Shown piece by piece: positions 30,541 through 40,764 of a stretch of 64,000 nucleotides of DNA; within the stretch, counting starts at the first letter, position 1; each line of letters starts with the position of its first letter. Source of the DNA: Nereocystis luetkeana. Taxonomy: Eukaryota; Sar; Phaeophyceae; Laminariales; Laminariaceae. Both the position numbers and the translations under genes were made by a program. The notes beneath the pieces were generated by a model that worked only from the letters and a program-made list of their open reading frames with translations, made no database searches and had not been told where the DNA came from. The stretch lies in assembly GCA_031213475.1 (NCBI GenBank), contig JARUPZ010000006.1, forward strand, positions 2,757,501-2,821,500. The letters are read 5' to 3'.

Positions 30541-30839
30541 AGAGACTTTATCGGCGGGACGGGACGGTAATGTTTCGGTGTCACTTCGGGGCGGGACGGT
30601 AACTGTTCGGTGTCACGGCGGGACGGGACGGTAATTGTTCGATGTCACAGCGGGACGAGACGGTACTTTTCAACGGGAGAGATTTTATCGGCGGGACGGG
30701 ACAATATGTGACGACGGTAAGCGAAATTGTCGGCGGGACCGAACGGAACGGGACGGCGGGACCATTTTGACGGCGGTTTTACCGTCCGGTCCCGCCGTTA
30801 CCACCGTTACCGTCCCGCAGAAATACCGTGATAATCCCT
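30541..30839. repeat. GGCGGGACGGGACGG-type array with an inverted end
   Basis: Six or more degenerate copies of GGCGGGACGGGACGGTAA. The right end carries the motif inverted (GGTCCCGCCGTTACC.. ACCGTCCCGC) and closes with TGATAATCCCTG, which read from outside starts CAGGG. Such GC-rich subterminal arrays with CAGGG ends occur in hAT DNA transposons, but I cannot find the opposite terminus. Confidence 0.5.
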
Positions 30840-31185
30840 GATATTATTAGAGATCGGGGACCGATGGACCGATATAATACAAATCTGCAGTTTGTTGTTG
30901 TAGAGAGAATTAGGCGTTGGTGTTCACGTTTTCTTGCTGAGTACGTATCAGTAGTACGTAGCTTACTTCGACAGCAAGCAGCAGCAGGCACTGTTTGGTT
31001 GGTCGCGCTCTTGAGACTACCAAGTGGATACCGCACGGAACGGTGCTGGCAGACGGGTAAAACACGCGAACAGACAGGGCCCGTGGCTTGCACCTACCTG
31101 GACAGCGGTCGCTCGCTGGGCCAAGTATTCGTGATTTCCCCCGCCCACCCACCCTTTTTCTTTCAGAGGTGAGGGGATGGAGAAG
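30840..31185. other. Non-coding spacer
   Basis: Short ORFs on both strands overlap one another; none shows a known domain. Confidence 0.4.
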
Positions 31186-31376
31186 TGTGTGTGTTCTTCA
31201 CATTGAACCGTTCTTTCTACCCGTCGACATCCAGCGCACCCAGTGTCCGTCCTGATTCTTCAATCCTAGAAGAGATACAAGTTCTGTGGTCACAAAGCTA
31301 CGCCACAGATATACCACGTTGCCACGTACCAGGTATGCAGTAGGCACAGCAGTGGGCAATGCAATGCCATGTCATC
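31186..31376 (-). mobile_element. LINE A 3' terminus fragment
   Basis: Antisense match to about 4510-4700, starting at the GT-rich tail. Interrupted by family C at 31377 and resumed at 31749. Contains a TACCAGGTA gained relative to the other copies. Confidence 0.8.
31327..31335 (+). repeat. TACCAGGTA scar inside a LINE A 3' UTR
   Basis: Other copies read GCCACGTGTGCAGT (6540, 13793); here GCCACGTACCAGGTATGCAG. The segments after the insertion keep the same length, so exactly seven bases were gained. Confidence 0.75.
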
Positions 31377-31692
31377 ATACGTGCGTTTCGTCCGGTGCAG
31401 GCAGCACTCCAGACAGCATCCGCTGTAGTCAGCAGCCACGAGTTGGTTAGTGGTGGGAACGGGGGTACTCTATGTTATAGTTGAAAGGATATACCCGCGG
31501 CCATGTTAGATCAGTTTGCACATTGGTTTTAGCTCGTGTGCGCTCCTCCCCTCTCCTCTCCTTCCTCCTCTGTTCGCTTTCTTCGTCTCGTGTATTTTGA
31601 GGCAGCCGAATTTTTTATTTTTACTTGTTTCGGATTTTCCTAGGGCTCCAGCACCTTCTTGTGGCCACGGACTCCTTCGTCAGAGAGTTATT

Positions 31693-31725
<33 letters not shown>

Positions 31726-31748
31726 CCAACAACAACAACAACAACAAC
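31377..31748 (+). mobile_element. Family C retroelement 3' end, copy 3, with (CAA)n tail
   Basis: Longest copy of the family, ending in about 19 CAA-type units (31691-31748). It is inserted in an antisense LINE A 3' UTR: LINE A sequence precedes it and resumes after it as TACGACAGGCCCGACAT. TACGT on both sides may be the target duplication. Confidence 0.75.
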
Positions 31749-31823
31749 TACGTACGACAGGCCCGACATAGACATTTTTTGAATTAGTGAAACGAAACGA
31801 AGAAACACAATAGTGTACGAGGA
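31749..31823 (-). mobile_element. LINE A 3' UTR fragment continuing after family C
   Basis: Antisense match to about 4440-4495 (ACGACAGG.CCGACATA, TTAGTGAAACGAAA), lying between two family C ends in tail-to-tail orientation. Confidence 0.65.
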
Positions 31824-32007
31824 TGTTGTTGTTGTTCACACATTAACTCTCTGACGAAGGAGTCCGTGGTCACACAAAAGGTGCTGGAGCCCTAGGAAGA
31901 TCCGAAAAACGAAAAAAAACGAAACTTCGGTTGCCTCAAAATACACGAGACGAAGAAAGCGCACACGAGCTAAAACCAATGTGCAAACTGAACGAACATG
32001 GCCACGG
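31824..32007 (-). mobile_element. Family C retroelement 3' end, copy 4
   Basis: Reverse orientation, with the GTT tail at 31824-31836 facing the tail of copy 3. Includes CACACATTAACTCTCTGACG and GCCTCAAAATACACGAGACG blocks. Confidence 0.8.
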
Positions 32008-32261
32008 GTCGTAAATGCCTGGTAGGTAAGTGTCTCGATGGATATGGCGTAGCCGAGTGTTCATCTACTTCCTTTCATTTATTGTTTCAGTGGCATGCTA
32101 GGCTTTTGTTACCATGATAAAGAACTTCTCGGGGGAGTACAATGGTGTTGAATATTTGGGTGTCTCCGTCGTAAAGAATCACCCAGACAGTGAAGGGAGG
32201 GAAATGCATTTATGAGCAAAGACATGTGGGCATGACACCGAGTCGGATAAGGCGGTAGTCG

Positions 32262-32289
32262 TGTTGTTGTTGTTGTTATTGTTGTGGGT

Positions 32290-32321
<32 letters not shown>

Positions 32322-32452
32322 CTCCACTAAACTCACAATACAATGCAGTCCGTGGTCGCAGGACAGGCTCCAATAACTCTGGAGTGGAAGAACTACCTGA
32401 AGTAAAACAGAGGCAAAAACAAAAAACAAGCCTACGCACTCCACCACTGCGG
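32262..32452 (-). mobile_element. LINE family B, copy 5, split by a later insertion
   Basis: A (GTT)n tail (32262-32321) and 3' UTR up to CTCCACCACTGCGG. The next bases of the family (ACACCAGGGAAGCAAAAA) appear only at 34402-34438, after a 1.94-kb insertion. Confidence 0.85.
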
Positions 32453-33054
32453 TAGGCCTAATCTTCTAAGACGAGCGAATCGAGCCGTAAGTCGGACTGG
32501 GAAATCGAGCGTAGCGAGGTATTAAGACGGCCGCAGGCCGAAGATTTTTCGACTAAGTCGCACGAATTTCAATCGTCTTAATCCCTATTTTGCGTCTTAG
32601 CGCGTCTTGGATACGTCTTAGCGCGTCTTAGCGCGTCTTAGACTCGTCTTAGCGAGCCTTAGATTCGTCTTGGCACGTCTTAGGTTCGTCTTGGCACGTC
32701 TTTGGTTCGTATATAGGCACGTCTAAGCTCTTGGAAGTACCAAAAGAAGAATTATGTCGAAAACTAACAGTTAGCTACTTTAACGAGGCACGGGTACAGC
32801 AATACAGCAACCACACAGCAACGTAGAGCGCCAGGAAATACGTCAATATTCAAAATATCATCAAGCTACCGGTACCTGATAGTGCGATTATTACGTATAA
32901 TGATGGACGAACAGTATTATTACGTACGTGGTACTCCTACGTAGTATAGTTCCTTGTTTGTTGGCATTTTTTTGACGTCACGCACATCAGTACATAATTG
33001 AATACCAGGTATCTATATATATGTGTATTTGTTTGTACATTCATTCGTACATAC

Positions 33055-33230
33055 AATTCGATGCGAGTCGACGAGGGAAGAAAAGGATTAAATCTTCTCG
33101 CGATAAAAATGAAAGCACGTACCGTAGCGGGAAGAGCTGGATATGTGACCCCGGATCTGAGTTACGAGTTAGAACGAGAGAGAAAAGACGATGTGCGAAG
33201 ATAACAAATGGGATGAGCAAAAACAAAAAA
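33055..33230 (+). repeat. Dispersed repeat R, copy 2
   Basis: Matches 15774-15964. It lies inside the hAT-like element, so it was either captured or inserted there. Confidence 0.7.
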
Positions 33231-33289
33231 CAAAAAAACGTGCCCATATTCGAAGTGAAAGCACCGACATCGCATTACGAATAGAAGGC

Positions 33290-33303
33290 ACCAGGTACCT
33301 GGT
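33290..33303 (+). repeat. Double scar ACCAGGTACCTGGT
   Basis: A perfect 14-bp palindrome equal to two TACCWGGTA motifs sharing the central TA, with the outermost T and A changed (flanks C and T). Confidence 0.5.
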
Positions 33304-34401
33304 TTTATTGCGTCGTTTGTTTCTACGAGGACGAATATCATATCGTCAGCAGCCGTGGATACCAACAAACTCAGATATTGGTATAATTTTTCACGTATTA
33401 TTAGTGTTAATATTAATAGTATTATTATTCATATTTAATACTCCGTAGCAACCTACGAAGCCACCAACTTAAAACAGAAAGTCTTAATTAAGAGAAAACA
33501 GCGGTATTTGTTCGGAAAGATTTCGTTCAAAGAACGACACGTTACCGGTGGTAGTGATGCATCCTCCGCGGTGTAAGCATACCAACGGATTTTTCGCAAG
33601 CCACTACCTGGTATTAATATTATAACAATAATAACTGCCCCGCCCACCGAACACAGAAAGAAAACAGTTACTGTTGTTGTCCTATGTTGGGCGTCCCAAA
33701 TAAGGCATTATGTCACCTATATAGTTTTATACTGCTGTACCACGGTATATAGCAATAATCGCAAAAAAACAGAGAAAACGAACAGCAGGAGAGCAGTCGC
33801 CATAAAGTATACCATCAGGATGCAATTCTGTTTTTGCAATACCAAGTACCAGTATATATTACGACATTAACAACCAACACAACTTGAAACAAAAAACAGA
33901 GGTGGTAGAGGTAGCAGTATTCCTCAGGTAGTACGTCGAAATAAATTGGAGAGGCTATATATATATACCCAACTGCCAAGTGGGGAGAGAGGATACAGAT
34001 CATTTTTTTATTTTATTTTAAAAAAACATAATAATGCCATCCTCGAAAATACGGAGAACCGGGTTCGATGTCCCCGGTGCCAGGGAAGAGTGCATGGAGG
34101 CCCGAAAAAAGAAGGTTCGAAAGAAGCAAGTTGATTCAGTCGATTCATCTGCCGTTCTCGCTGTGTTTCCACCTATTGCCACAGCTCGATGTGGTCGTTC
34201 GTGTCGACCCCCTGAGACGCCTCGACCGGCGCCTGGTGCATTCTAAGACGAATCTAAGACGTGCTAAGACGAATCTAAACGTGCCAAGACGAATGTAAGA
34301 CGTGCCAAGACGCGATATAGCGAGTAAGACGGGCCTCTCTCTGAGAAACGGATTAAGACGTATTTTAAGACACGTCTTAGAAGATTGGGCTTGGACTGCG
34401 G

Positions 34402-34438
34402 ACACCAGGGAAGCAAAAATGAGACTATAAATTGCAGT
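34402..34438 (-). mobile_element. Remaining part of LINE B copy 5
   Basis: ACACCAGGGAAGCAAAAATGAG continues the 3' UTR interrupted at 32452, which proves the order of insertion: LINE first, DNA element second. Confidence 0.8.
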
Positions 34439-34770
34439 CATACCAGCCAGCTGTTCTCCCTTCCAAGCCGCATAAAATGAAACTAAACAACTCAACTTGA
34501 AAATACCTGGTATATTTGTTCTTTTTTTTTTCAACCCAGAAATATTGACAATATGAGATGTCATAACACCAACCAAGCTAGCGGGAATACTTGTGACACG
34601 AAACCGTGTAGATACGGTCGTGAGCTGTGCGAAACCGTGCAGAAGCCGTCATGACCTGTGTTAATGTGCCAATACGTGACCCTATTGCACCGTTCTGCGG
34701 CCGATGATACGTCGGTTGTACTACGGTTTCAAGTTAACCGCGCCGATAGATAACCGATCCCACGGTTTTT
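34439..34770. other. Non-coding spacer
   Basis: Includes TACCTGGTA at 34504-34512 and several copies of GAAACCGTG near 34600-34650. No gene seen. Confidence 0.45.
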
Positions 34771-35240
34771 GGGAACGTATCTTGACGCACACGGTGCAGT
34801 GCGATTTCGATGGTATTCCTACGGTGCGGTTCTCTGTGGTTTGATCGAGTCGTGGATCTTACTGTTCGGTTCGGTGCGTTTTTTTTACGTTGTGAAATCT
34901 ACAGCGCGATTCGGTGCTGTGGTGTATCCTACGGTCCAGTTCGGTGCGGTTTTAAAATGTCGTAAACTCTACGGTGCGGTTCCATGCAGTTTGTAGATGT
35001 CGGGAACCCTACGGTGCGGTTCGGTAATATTTGAATTCTTACAGTGCGGTTGGGGGCGGTTATCCTATTCCGTTTAACCTACGGTGCGGTTGGGGGCGGT
35101 TATCGTATTCCGTTCAACCTACGGTGCGGGACGGTGTGGCGCGGTTTTCAGGAGGCAAAACGTCTACGGTGAGGTACGGTGCGGTCAGACCGCACCGAAC
35201 CGCACCGAACCGATAGGAAAAACCCCACCGTAAAGACCAC
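34771..35240. repeat. CTACGGTGCGGTTCGG array with an inverted end
   Basis: ACGGTGCGG occurs six times (about 34818, 34971, 35009, 35080, 35119, 35177) with related GTGCGGTT variants, and closes with the inverted form ACCGCACCGAACCGCACC at about 35193-35212. It resembles the subterminal repeats of hAT-type elements; no transposase is present. Confidence 0.5.
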
Positions 35241-35602
35241 GGATAATTTCTCTCTTGTATCACCGCAAGTTGTTGCTAAATATGTGCTTGGTATGTTATA
35301 TTCTGTATGTTAGGGGTATTGTGAACCGAGGTCATCTTGTTGTCGAACCGATACGCTCTCCCACTTATTTGAAGACGTTATTTTCTTCTGTAAATGTCTC
35401 TAAGAGCTCGCGCACCAAGATATTAGTAATTATGGTCATCGCGTGTGCACTTGTAGTTTCAGAAATGCGTTCGATTTCGTACCCATACTTTGTCCGTTAT
35501 TAAATCCATTTTGAATAACACGTGGCTCATCAAAGAAAAACCACTTCAATGCTGAAAATTCTCAGCTCGAGTGTTTTTGTCCAACACCGAAACCAAGTTA
35601 AA
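35241..35602. other. Non-coding spacer
   Basis: An 82-codon ORF at 35255-35503 has no recognisable domain. Confidence 0.4.
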
Positions 35603-36387
35603 GGCCGGTTCCTATGCGATTCGATTTTTGAGCTTCAGATTCTGACCCGATCGCCTTTTCAGATGTGAAGTTGGCAAATCAAAACAGTCTTCCTATGCGG
35701 AGAAATCAGATTTCTTGTGTGTGGAGAGATGTGACCAATAAACGCCGAGACCATCTGCTGTTTTTGTTGTTTGGCGCCTCGATGAGACGTACGTGCTGGG
35801 TGTGCTGCCCTGCGCGTAGGACCCTAGCGTGCGAGCCAAGGCTGGCGGCCTCATGGCCGGCGGCAATGAGCCGTGGCGAGTGCGCTAGAGCCATCATGTC
35901 TTGGTATTTTGTGTTTCATTGCTGCTGCCTTACAGCCGTGTAGTCTACGAGTCCTCGTACGTATCCATGGAGAGGTGCCTGCCGCGTGCGTTCCTCTTGG
36001 TCTCTAGGTCCAACCCCGCGCCAGGCCACTGTAGTGTGGGCACGGAGAGACGGGACGCTCGCCGCCCGAGCGTCGGTCGCGAAGCAACGTCGTTATACCG
36101 CTCTGTCACCATCCAACTCATCGATCGTTTTGGTGCTTGCTGTTTGCTGTCGTGGATAAAGTCTGGAATTTAAAGAGCATGCCAGTTTTCGATTTCAAAA
36201 TCTATCTGGTGACGACCCAGGTCGTCGGGTTTTGGGTCAAAATCCGACGACTTGGGTCATCGGATTCTCAAATCGAAAAAATTCCGGTCGGACTTGGAAT
36301 AGTTGGACTGCATAAGCAGGGTCATTTGTTTTCAGGATCGAGAAACACAAATCTGAAGTTCGAAATCGAACCGCATAGGAAACGGCC
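35603..36387. mobile_element. 785-bp element with ~42-bp terminal inverted repeats
   Basis: The left end GGCCGGTTCCTATGCGATTC and the right end (reverse complement) GGCCGTTTCCTATGCGGTTC continue to match for about 42 bp, to CTTCAGATT. AAA on both sides could be a 3-bp target duplication. Inside is a further inverted pair, CCAGGTCGTCGG / CCGACGACTTGG (about 36220-36265). No transposase. The size, TIR and possible 3-bp duplication suggest a PIF/Harbinger-like MITE, not proven. Confidence 0.7.
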
Positions 36388-36567
36388 AAAGATATTTTAT
36401 TTTGATGCTTGTCATTTTTTCCCCAATTGTTTTGTCTTCATTAAGTGCGATTTCTATCACCCTTACGTTCTCTTATATTTACTACAAAAAAAGTAATAAT
36501 ATAAACTGCACTTTCAAAAATAATATGAATATTATATATGGAACAACCTTTACAATATTTTAAAAGA

Positions 36568-36860
36568 TTTCCGTTTCCTGACCGGAGTTTTTTTTGTCCG
36601 ATACTGAATTCAAGTAATTGAGTTGTAATTTTTTTCCCGATGCCGGTCAACGTTGGTGCGAGAAAGTACTCAGCTTTCCGTCTCTTAACTCGAGTTATCG
36701 GTCACATACTGAAATCAAGTAAGTCATATTCATTTTTTTGGATGCCGGTCAAGTTTGCAAGAAGGTCCGCAGCTTTTCGTTTCCTAACTCGGGTTTTTTT
36801 GTCCCATACTGAAATGAAGTAAGTCAGATTCATATTGTCGGAGCCCGGCCAACAACTGAT
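36568..36860. repeat. ~100-bp tandem repeat, three units
   Basis: Units begin TTTCCGTTTCCTGACC (36567), TTTCCGTCTCTTAACTC (36674) and TTTTCGTTTCCTAACTC (36773) and share ATACTGAA.TCAAGTAA and GATGCCGGTCAA blocks. Confidence 0.75.
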
Positions 36861-36885
36861 GACTAGTATTGTGGACACAACCGCG

Positions 36886-39698
36886 TGTTGTTGTTGTTGT
36901 TGTTGTTCTCACATTAACTCACAATTCAATGCAGTCCGTGGTCGCAGGACAGGCTCCAATAACTCTGGAGTGGAAGAAATACCTCAAGTAAAAACAGAGG
37001 CAAAAAAAAACAAAAAACAGGCATACGCACTCCACCACTGCGGACACCAGGGAAGCAAAAAGGAGACTATTAATAGCAGACAAAAACCTAAAAAAAGAAG
37101 ATGAAGCTAAGCAAAACAAAAACAAAAACAAAACTAAAACAGACGCAGATAGCAAAACGCGAAAAAAAGGCAAGGCAAAACGGACCATACTAACAAAGAC
37201 ACAAAGAGGTACAAACGGGAATGAAAGAAAAATGAAAACAAAGAAGGGACAAAAAAGCGATAATCACGGGCGGGGGGGAAAGAAAATACCAAAGGCAGGC
37301 ACTGGAGCATACAGACACGCAAAGTTGCCCAGATGGCACCATGCTAGTTACTTGGGTCCCAAAGAAAGGAGTGCATCATGACGATGATGGCCATAACCAG
37401 GCTTCAGTCTGTTGGGCAGACCGCCTCCCCTCCCCCCCCCCGCCATTCCCCCTCGTCCCCCTTTCGCCCCCCCCCTCTTCCCTGCCATTCTGCACACTCG
37501 CGTTGGCGTCAACGGCTGTGGTCGTGGTCGCAGCTATTCTATGCCGTTCTGCCGATGCCTCCTTCTCATCTGTATGCCATTTCCGCATGAAGGCCTCCGC
37601 CCCTTCCTCGACCCGTTGGAACCATCTGCCGGCTTTCTGTGCTGTCTCGCGCCACCCTTCGAGCTTGATGCCGAACTCCTTGAGGTCCTCCTCAAGGTAC
37701 CTCATCCAGTCCCACTCCTGTCCTCCGGAGTAACCCTTACCCCCAACCATCTCCCCAAACATCACCCTCCTCGGCAGACGCTCCTCTCCCATTCGTGTCA
37801 CAAAGCCCGCAAACAAGAGCCTACGTCTGCGTACCGTCGTCTCAACGCTTTCAGATGTTGTCCTGAGAAGCGCGCTAGCATAGGATAGAATGTGGTCTTC
37901 GCGCTTTCGTTTTCGCCACCCGATGCATCGGAGGAGCATCTTGTGGTGGACCTCCCGTAGCCTACCGTAATCAGTCTTGCTCGGGCTCCAAGTAACGCAA
38001 CCGTAGAGCAACGTTTCGATCACCTCGGCTCTCAGCATTCGCACCTTCAGGCGTAGGCGCACACCCGGGCGGTCATAAATTTCCATCTTATACCGTCCGA
38101 AGCATGCCCATGCCCTCTGGAGTCGACGCGTTACCTCGACACTTCTGCCCGTCCAATCTGCGCTGATAGCCCCGCCCAGATACACAAACTCGGTCGTTTG
38201 TTTGTACACTTGGCCGGCGGCGGTGACGGTGAACGGCACGTTCCCCCCATCTTTCGTTTGCAGACACATTATCTCCGTCTTGGCCTCCGAGACCGTCAGG
38301 CCGAAAGCGGCACATGCAGACACGATCACCGTCATCATCCTCTCCAGGCCGTTGGGTGATCTCGATACTATGCCTGCATCGTCGGCATAGAGCATAGCCC
38401 ACAGTGTCTGGGCCTCTTTATCATTCCCCTGTCCGTCGGCGTGCCCGACCCGTGCCTTCCCCCTCTTCTTTTTCTTCTTCTCCTGCTTTTGTTGGAGTTG
38501 CACCAAGCTGTCCGTGATGGCTTTATCAGCAGCGAAACGTTTCTCCGCCACACGCAGCACCGCTGTAAAAAACATGTTGAACAACAATGGCGCGAGCACA
38601 CACCCTTGCCGTAGGCCCTGTTTCACGTCGAACATATCTGAGCACTCGCCGTCATCCAGCCGCACGCATGCTCGCATGCCGTCGTGGAATTGGCGGATAA
38701 CGGTGAGCATTCTAGGTGGCACCCCAAAGCGAGCCAAGACAGCCCACAGGAGGGTTCGGTCGACGGAGTCGTAGGCTTTGGTGAGGTCGACAAAGCACAT
38801 GAAGAGCGGAGTGTCCTTCTTCCTTGCCAATTCCTGCAAGCGTCGCACCACGAACATCATGTCGACCGTCGATCGTTCGGGCCTAAAGCCACACTGCTCC
38901 TCCGGCAGGATGCCTTCCCGTTCGCAATAGTCGCTGAGTCGGCGCGCGATGACTTTGAGGAGCACTTTGCCGGCATGCGCGACTAGGGAAATGCCACGAT
39001 AGTTACCACACTCCGTCCTGTCTTTCTTCTTGTGCAGCACCTTAATCGTTGCATCCTTCCATTGCTGCGGCACGACCCCTCCCCTCCACACAGCGACGAT
39101 AATCTCGTAGAAGCTTCCCAAGGTGTCCGAGTCTCCCTCGTCGGCCAGGACCTTCAGAAGTTCAGCTGGGAGACCATCAGGCCCAACCGCCTTGCGGTTC
39201 GCCATCGCCCTGATCGCGTCTTCCACCTCGTATCTAGACGGGACGTCGTCCAGCGGACTGCACGAGGGCCAGACCTTGAGCTCATCGACGATAGTCGGAT
39301 CGAGGGTCGATGACCTTGCGTTTAGCAGCTTATGGAACCACCTTACCCATCGTTCCCGGATGAGGCCTACGTCTCGTAGTAATCTACCTTCCTCGTCCCT
39401 GATGTACTGCGAATGGAAGTCCTCTTTCCTTCCACATTCATCCCCTTAAGGTGCTTGTAGAACCCAAACTGATCACCTTCTTGGATACGCCTTTCGAGTT
39501 GACGGACGTATTCCTCGAAGAACTTCTGCACTCCGTCCGTCCTCGCACGTTTGAGCTGTTTAGTGGCAATCTTCACAGCTTTTCGCAGATTTTTGTCTTC
39601 CGGGTTAGCACGTAGTTGCGTCCTCGCATTTTCCTTCTCCTGCCATCGTGAGTGCACCTCTGCTTTTACCTCTTCGGGCGTACACCAGCCCAGCGGCC
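36886..39698 (-). mobile_element. LINE family B, copy 2, 5' truncated
   Basis: GTT tail at 36886-36907, 3' UTR to about 37375, coding to 39698. Similarity to copy 1 stops abruptly at 39698 (after CCAGCCCAGCGGCCC), the signature of incomplete reverse transcription. Closely similar to copy 1 throughout. Confidence 0.88.
37376..39418 (-). CDS. LINE B reverse transcriptase and C-terminal region, long open frame
   Basis: Some 616 residues from VEDAIRAM onward, with the frame open further upstream to a one-base deletion at about 39418. All reverse transcriptase blocks are intact: [43 protein letters not shown] and [11 protein letters not shown]. The C-terminal blocks [11 protein letters not shown] and [15 protein letters not shown] and the glycine-rich tail follow. 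No ATG begins the open frame; upstream sequence in another frame (39759-39367) encodes the preceding linker. The endonuclease domain is missing, so this copy is not autonomous, but its polymerase is the best-preserved example of the family here. Confidence 0.8.
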   Translation of the reverse strand, partial: FHSQYIRDEEGRLLRDVGLIRERWVRWFHKLLNARSSTLDPTIVDELKVWPSCSPLDDVPSRYEVEDAIRAMANRKAVGPDGLPAELLKVLADEGDSDTLGSFYEIIVAVWRGGVVPQQWKDATIKVLHKKKDRTECGNYRGISLVAHAGKVLLKVIARRLSDYCEREGILPEEQCGFRPERSTVDMMFVVRRLQELARKKDTPLFMCFVDLTKAYDSVDRTLLWAVLARFGVPPRMLTVIRQFHDGMRACVRLDDGECSDMFDVKQGLRQGCVLAPLLFNMFFTAVLRVAEKRFAADKAITDSLVQLQQKQEKKKKKRGKARVGHADGQGNDKEAQTLWAMLYADDAGIVSRSPNGLERMMTVIVSACAAFGLTVSEAKTEIMCLQTKDGGNVPFTVTAAGQVYKQTTEFVYLGGAISADWTGRSVEVTRRLQRAWACFGRYKMEIYDRPGVRLRLKVRMLRAEVIETLLYGCVTWSPSKTDYGRLREVHHKMLLRCIGWRKRKREDHILSYASALLRTTSESVETTVRRRRLLFAGFVTRMGEERLPRRVMFGEMVGGKGYSGGQEWDWMRYLEEDLKEFGIKLEGWRETAQKAGRWFQRVEEGAEAFMRKWHTDEKEASAERHRIAATTTTAVDANASVQNGREEGGGERGTRGNGGGGEGRRSAQQTEAWLWPSSS

Positions 39699-40764
39699 CG
39701 TGTACCGATTGTTGGGGGCAATAGAAGCTTCGGCGGTCGTCGAAAAGGGCCATCGACAAGCATCAATCCACCGTGTACAACAGGTGTTTGGCAATAAATA
39801 GCCTATTACGATAACACGCCCAACGGTCTATTGTGGGTGACGATGAGTATTGACGGATAAAATATTGTGTGTATTGCTAGCGGCAATAGACATCGATAGG
39901 CAAACATCGGAGGTCGAGTGTTTAAAGGATATATATATAATATATATATATATCGCGGTTGCTTGACCAACACCTACCTATTATTCCATTGTTGGCATGT
40001 TGTGTCCACTGCCGAAAATATGTTGTTCCCTGACAATATCTATCTACTGATGGACAGTGCTGCCAGTATTTTGTCGTTAACAACTTCTATAGATATACAG
40101 CGTTGCCAGTCCACTGTGCCTAACAGCAGTTGTGAAGGTCTTAGTCCGTTGGGCTAAATGTAATAGGTTTACCAATCGCTTGCCCAATCTAAGCCTCATA
40201 AGACTCTCGCCCCCTGGAACGGACCGGGTTTTATGGGTCGACGCGGCACCACACGCGATTTCAATTTCTGGTGATCGAAAAGCATTTTTCAGATTCTTGA
40301 CACGAGGGAACTCACTTTTATTTCAAAAGCGACATTGATGGCGGTCTGTTGCGTTTTACAATATCTGTCGTTAGAACGTGTTGCCAGTCTGTTGTCGTTC
40401 ACAGTATCGATTGGTACACGATTTTTCGGGGCTATTGTAGTAGTGAAGGCAATGTTATATTTAGAGTATATTGTCTAGGATACATGATACACATCTTACC
40501 TAATCGATGCCATGATGCTGACGGCCCTTTGCTCAGAGTATCACAATATGTTGTTGCCGACAACGTCTATCGATAGACGGTGGCCAGTCAATTGTGGTCG
40601 ACAATGACTATTGGCGAACCCGTTTTCGTAGTCATTTTGTGGCGGCAAAGATCTACCTCGATTTCTCAATGCACGCTCCATATGAAACGCGTAAAACAGC
40701 TGAGGTAACAAAAAAGGTGGAGTTCCACACATACACTGAGGCTTTTTCTGCCTGGGGGGGTAGG
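39699..40764. other. Non-coding stretch with a degenerate short-motif array
   Basis: Variants of CAATATCTATCGATAGACG, GTTGCCAGTC and TTGTCGTTCACA recur at about 39715, 39829, 39868, 40030-40110, 40360-40425 and 40545-40610. An AT dinucleotide run lies at 39930-39952. No gene seen. Confidence 0.45.

Larger units (their letters stand above)
32453..34393. mobile_element. hAT-like non-autonomous DNA transposon inserted in a LINE
   Basis: 1941 bp between two parts of LINE B copy 5, flanked by an 8-bp direct repeat with one mismatch (CACTGCGG at 32445-32452 and GACTGCGG at 34394-34401). The termini are inverted: left TAGGCCTAATCTTCTAAGAC, right (reverse complement) CAAGCCCAATCTTCTAAGAC. Just inside each end are arrays of CGTCTTAG on the left (32570-32735) and CTAAGACG on the right (34240-34380), the pattern of transposase-binding subterminal repeats. 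The 8-bp duplication and short TIR suit the hAT superfamily. No transposase ORF inside. Confidence 0.8.
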
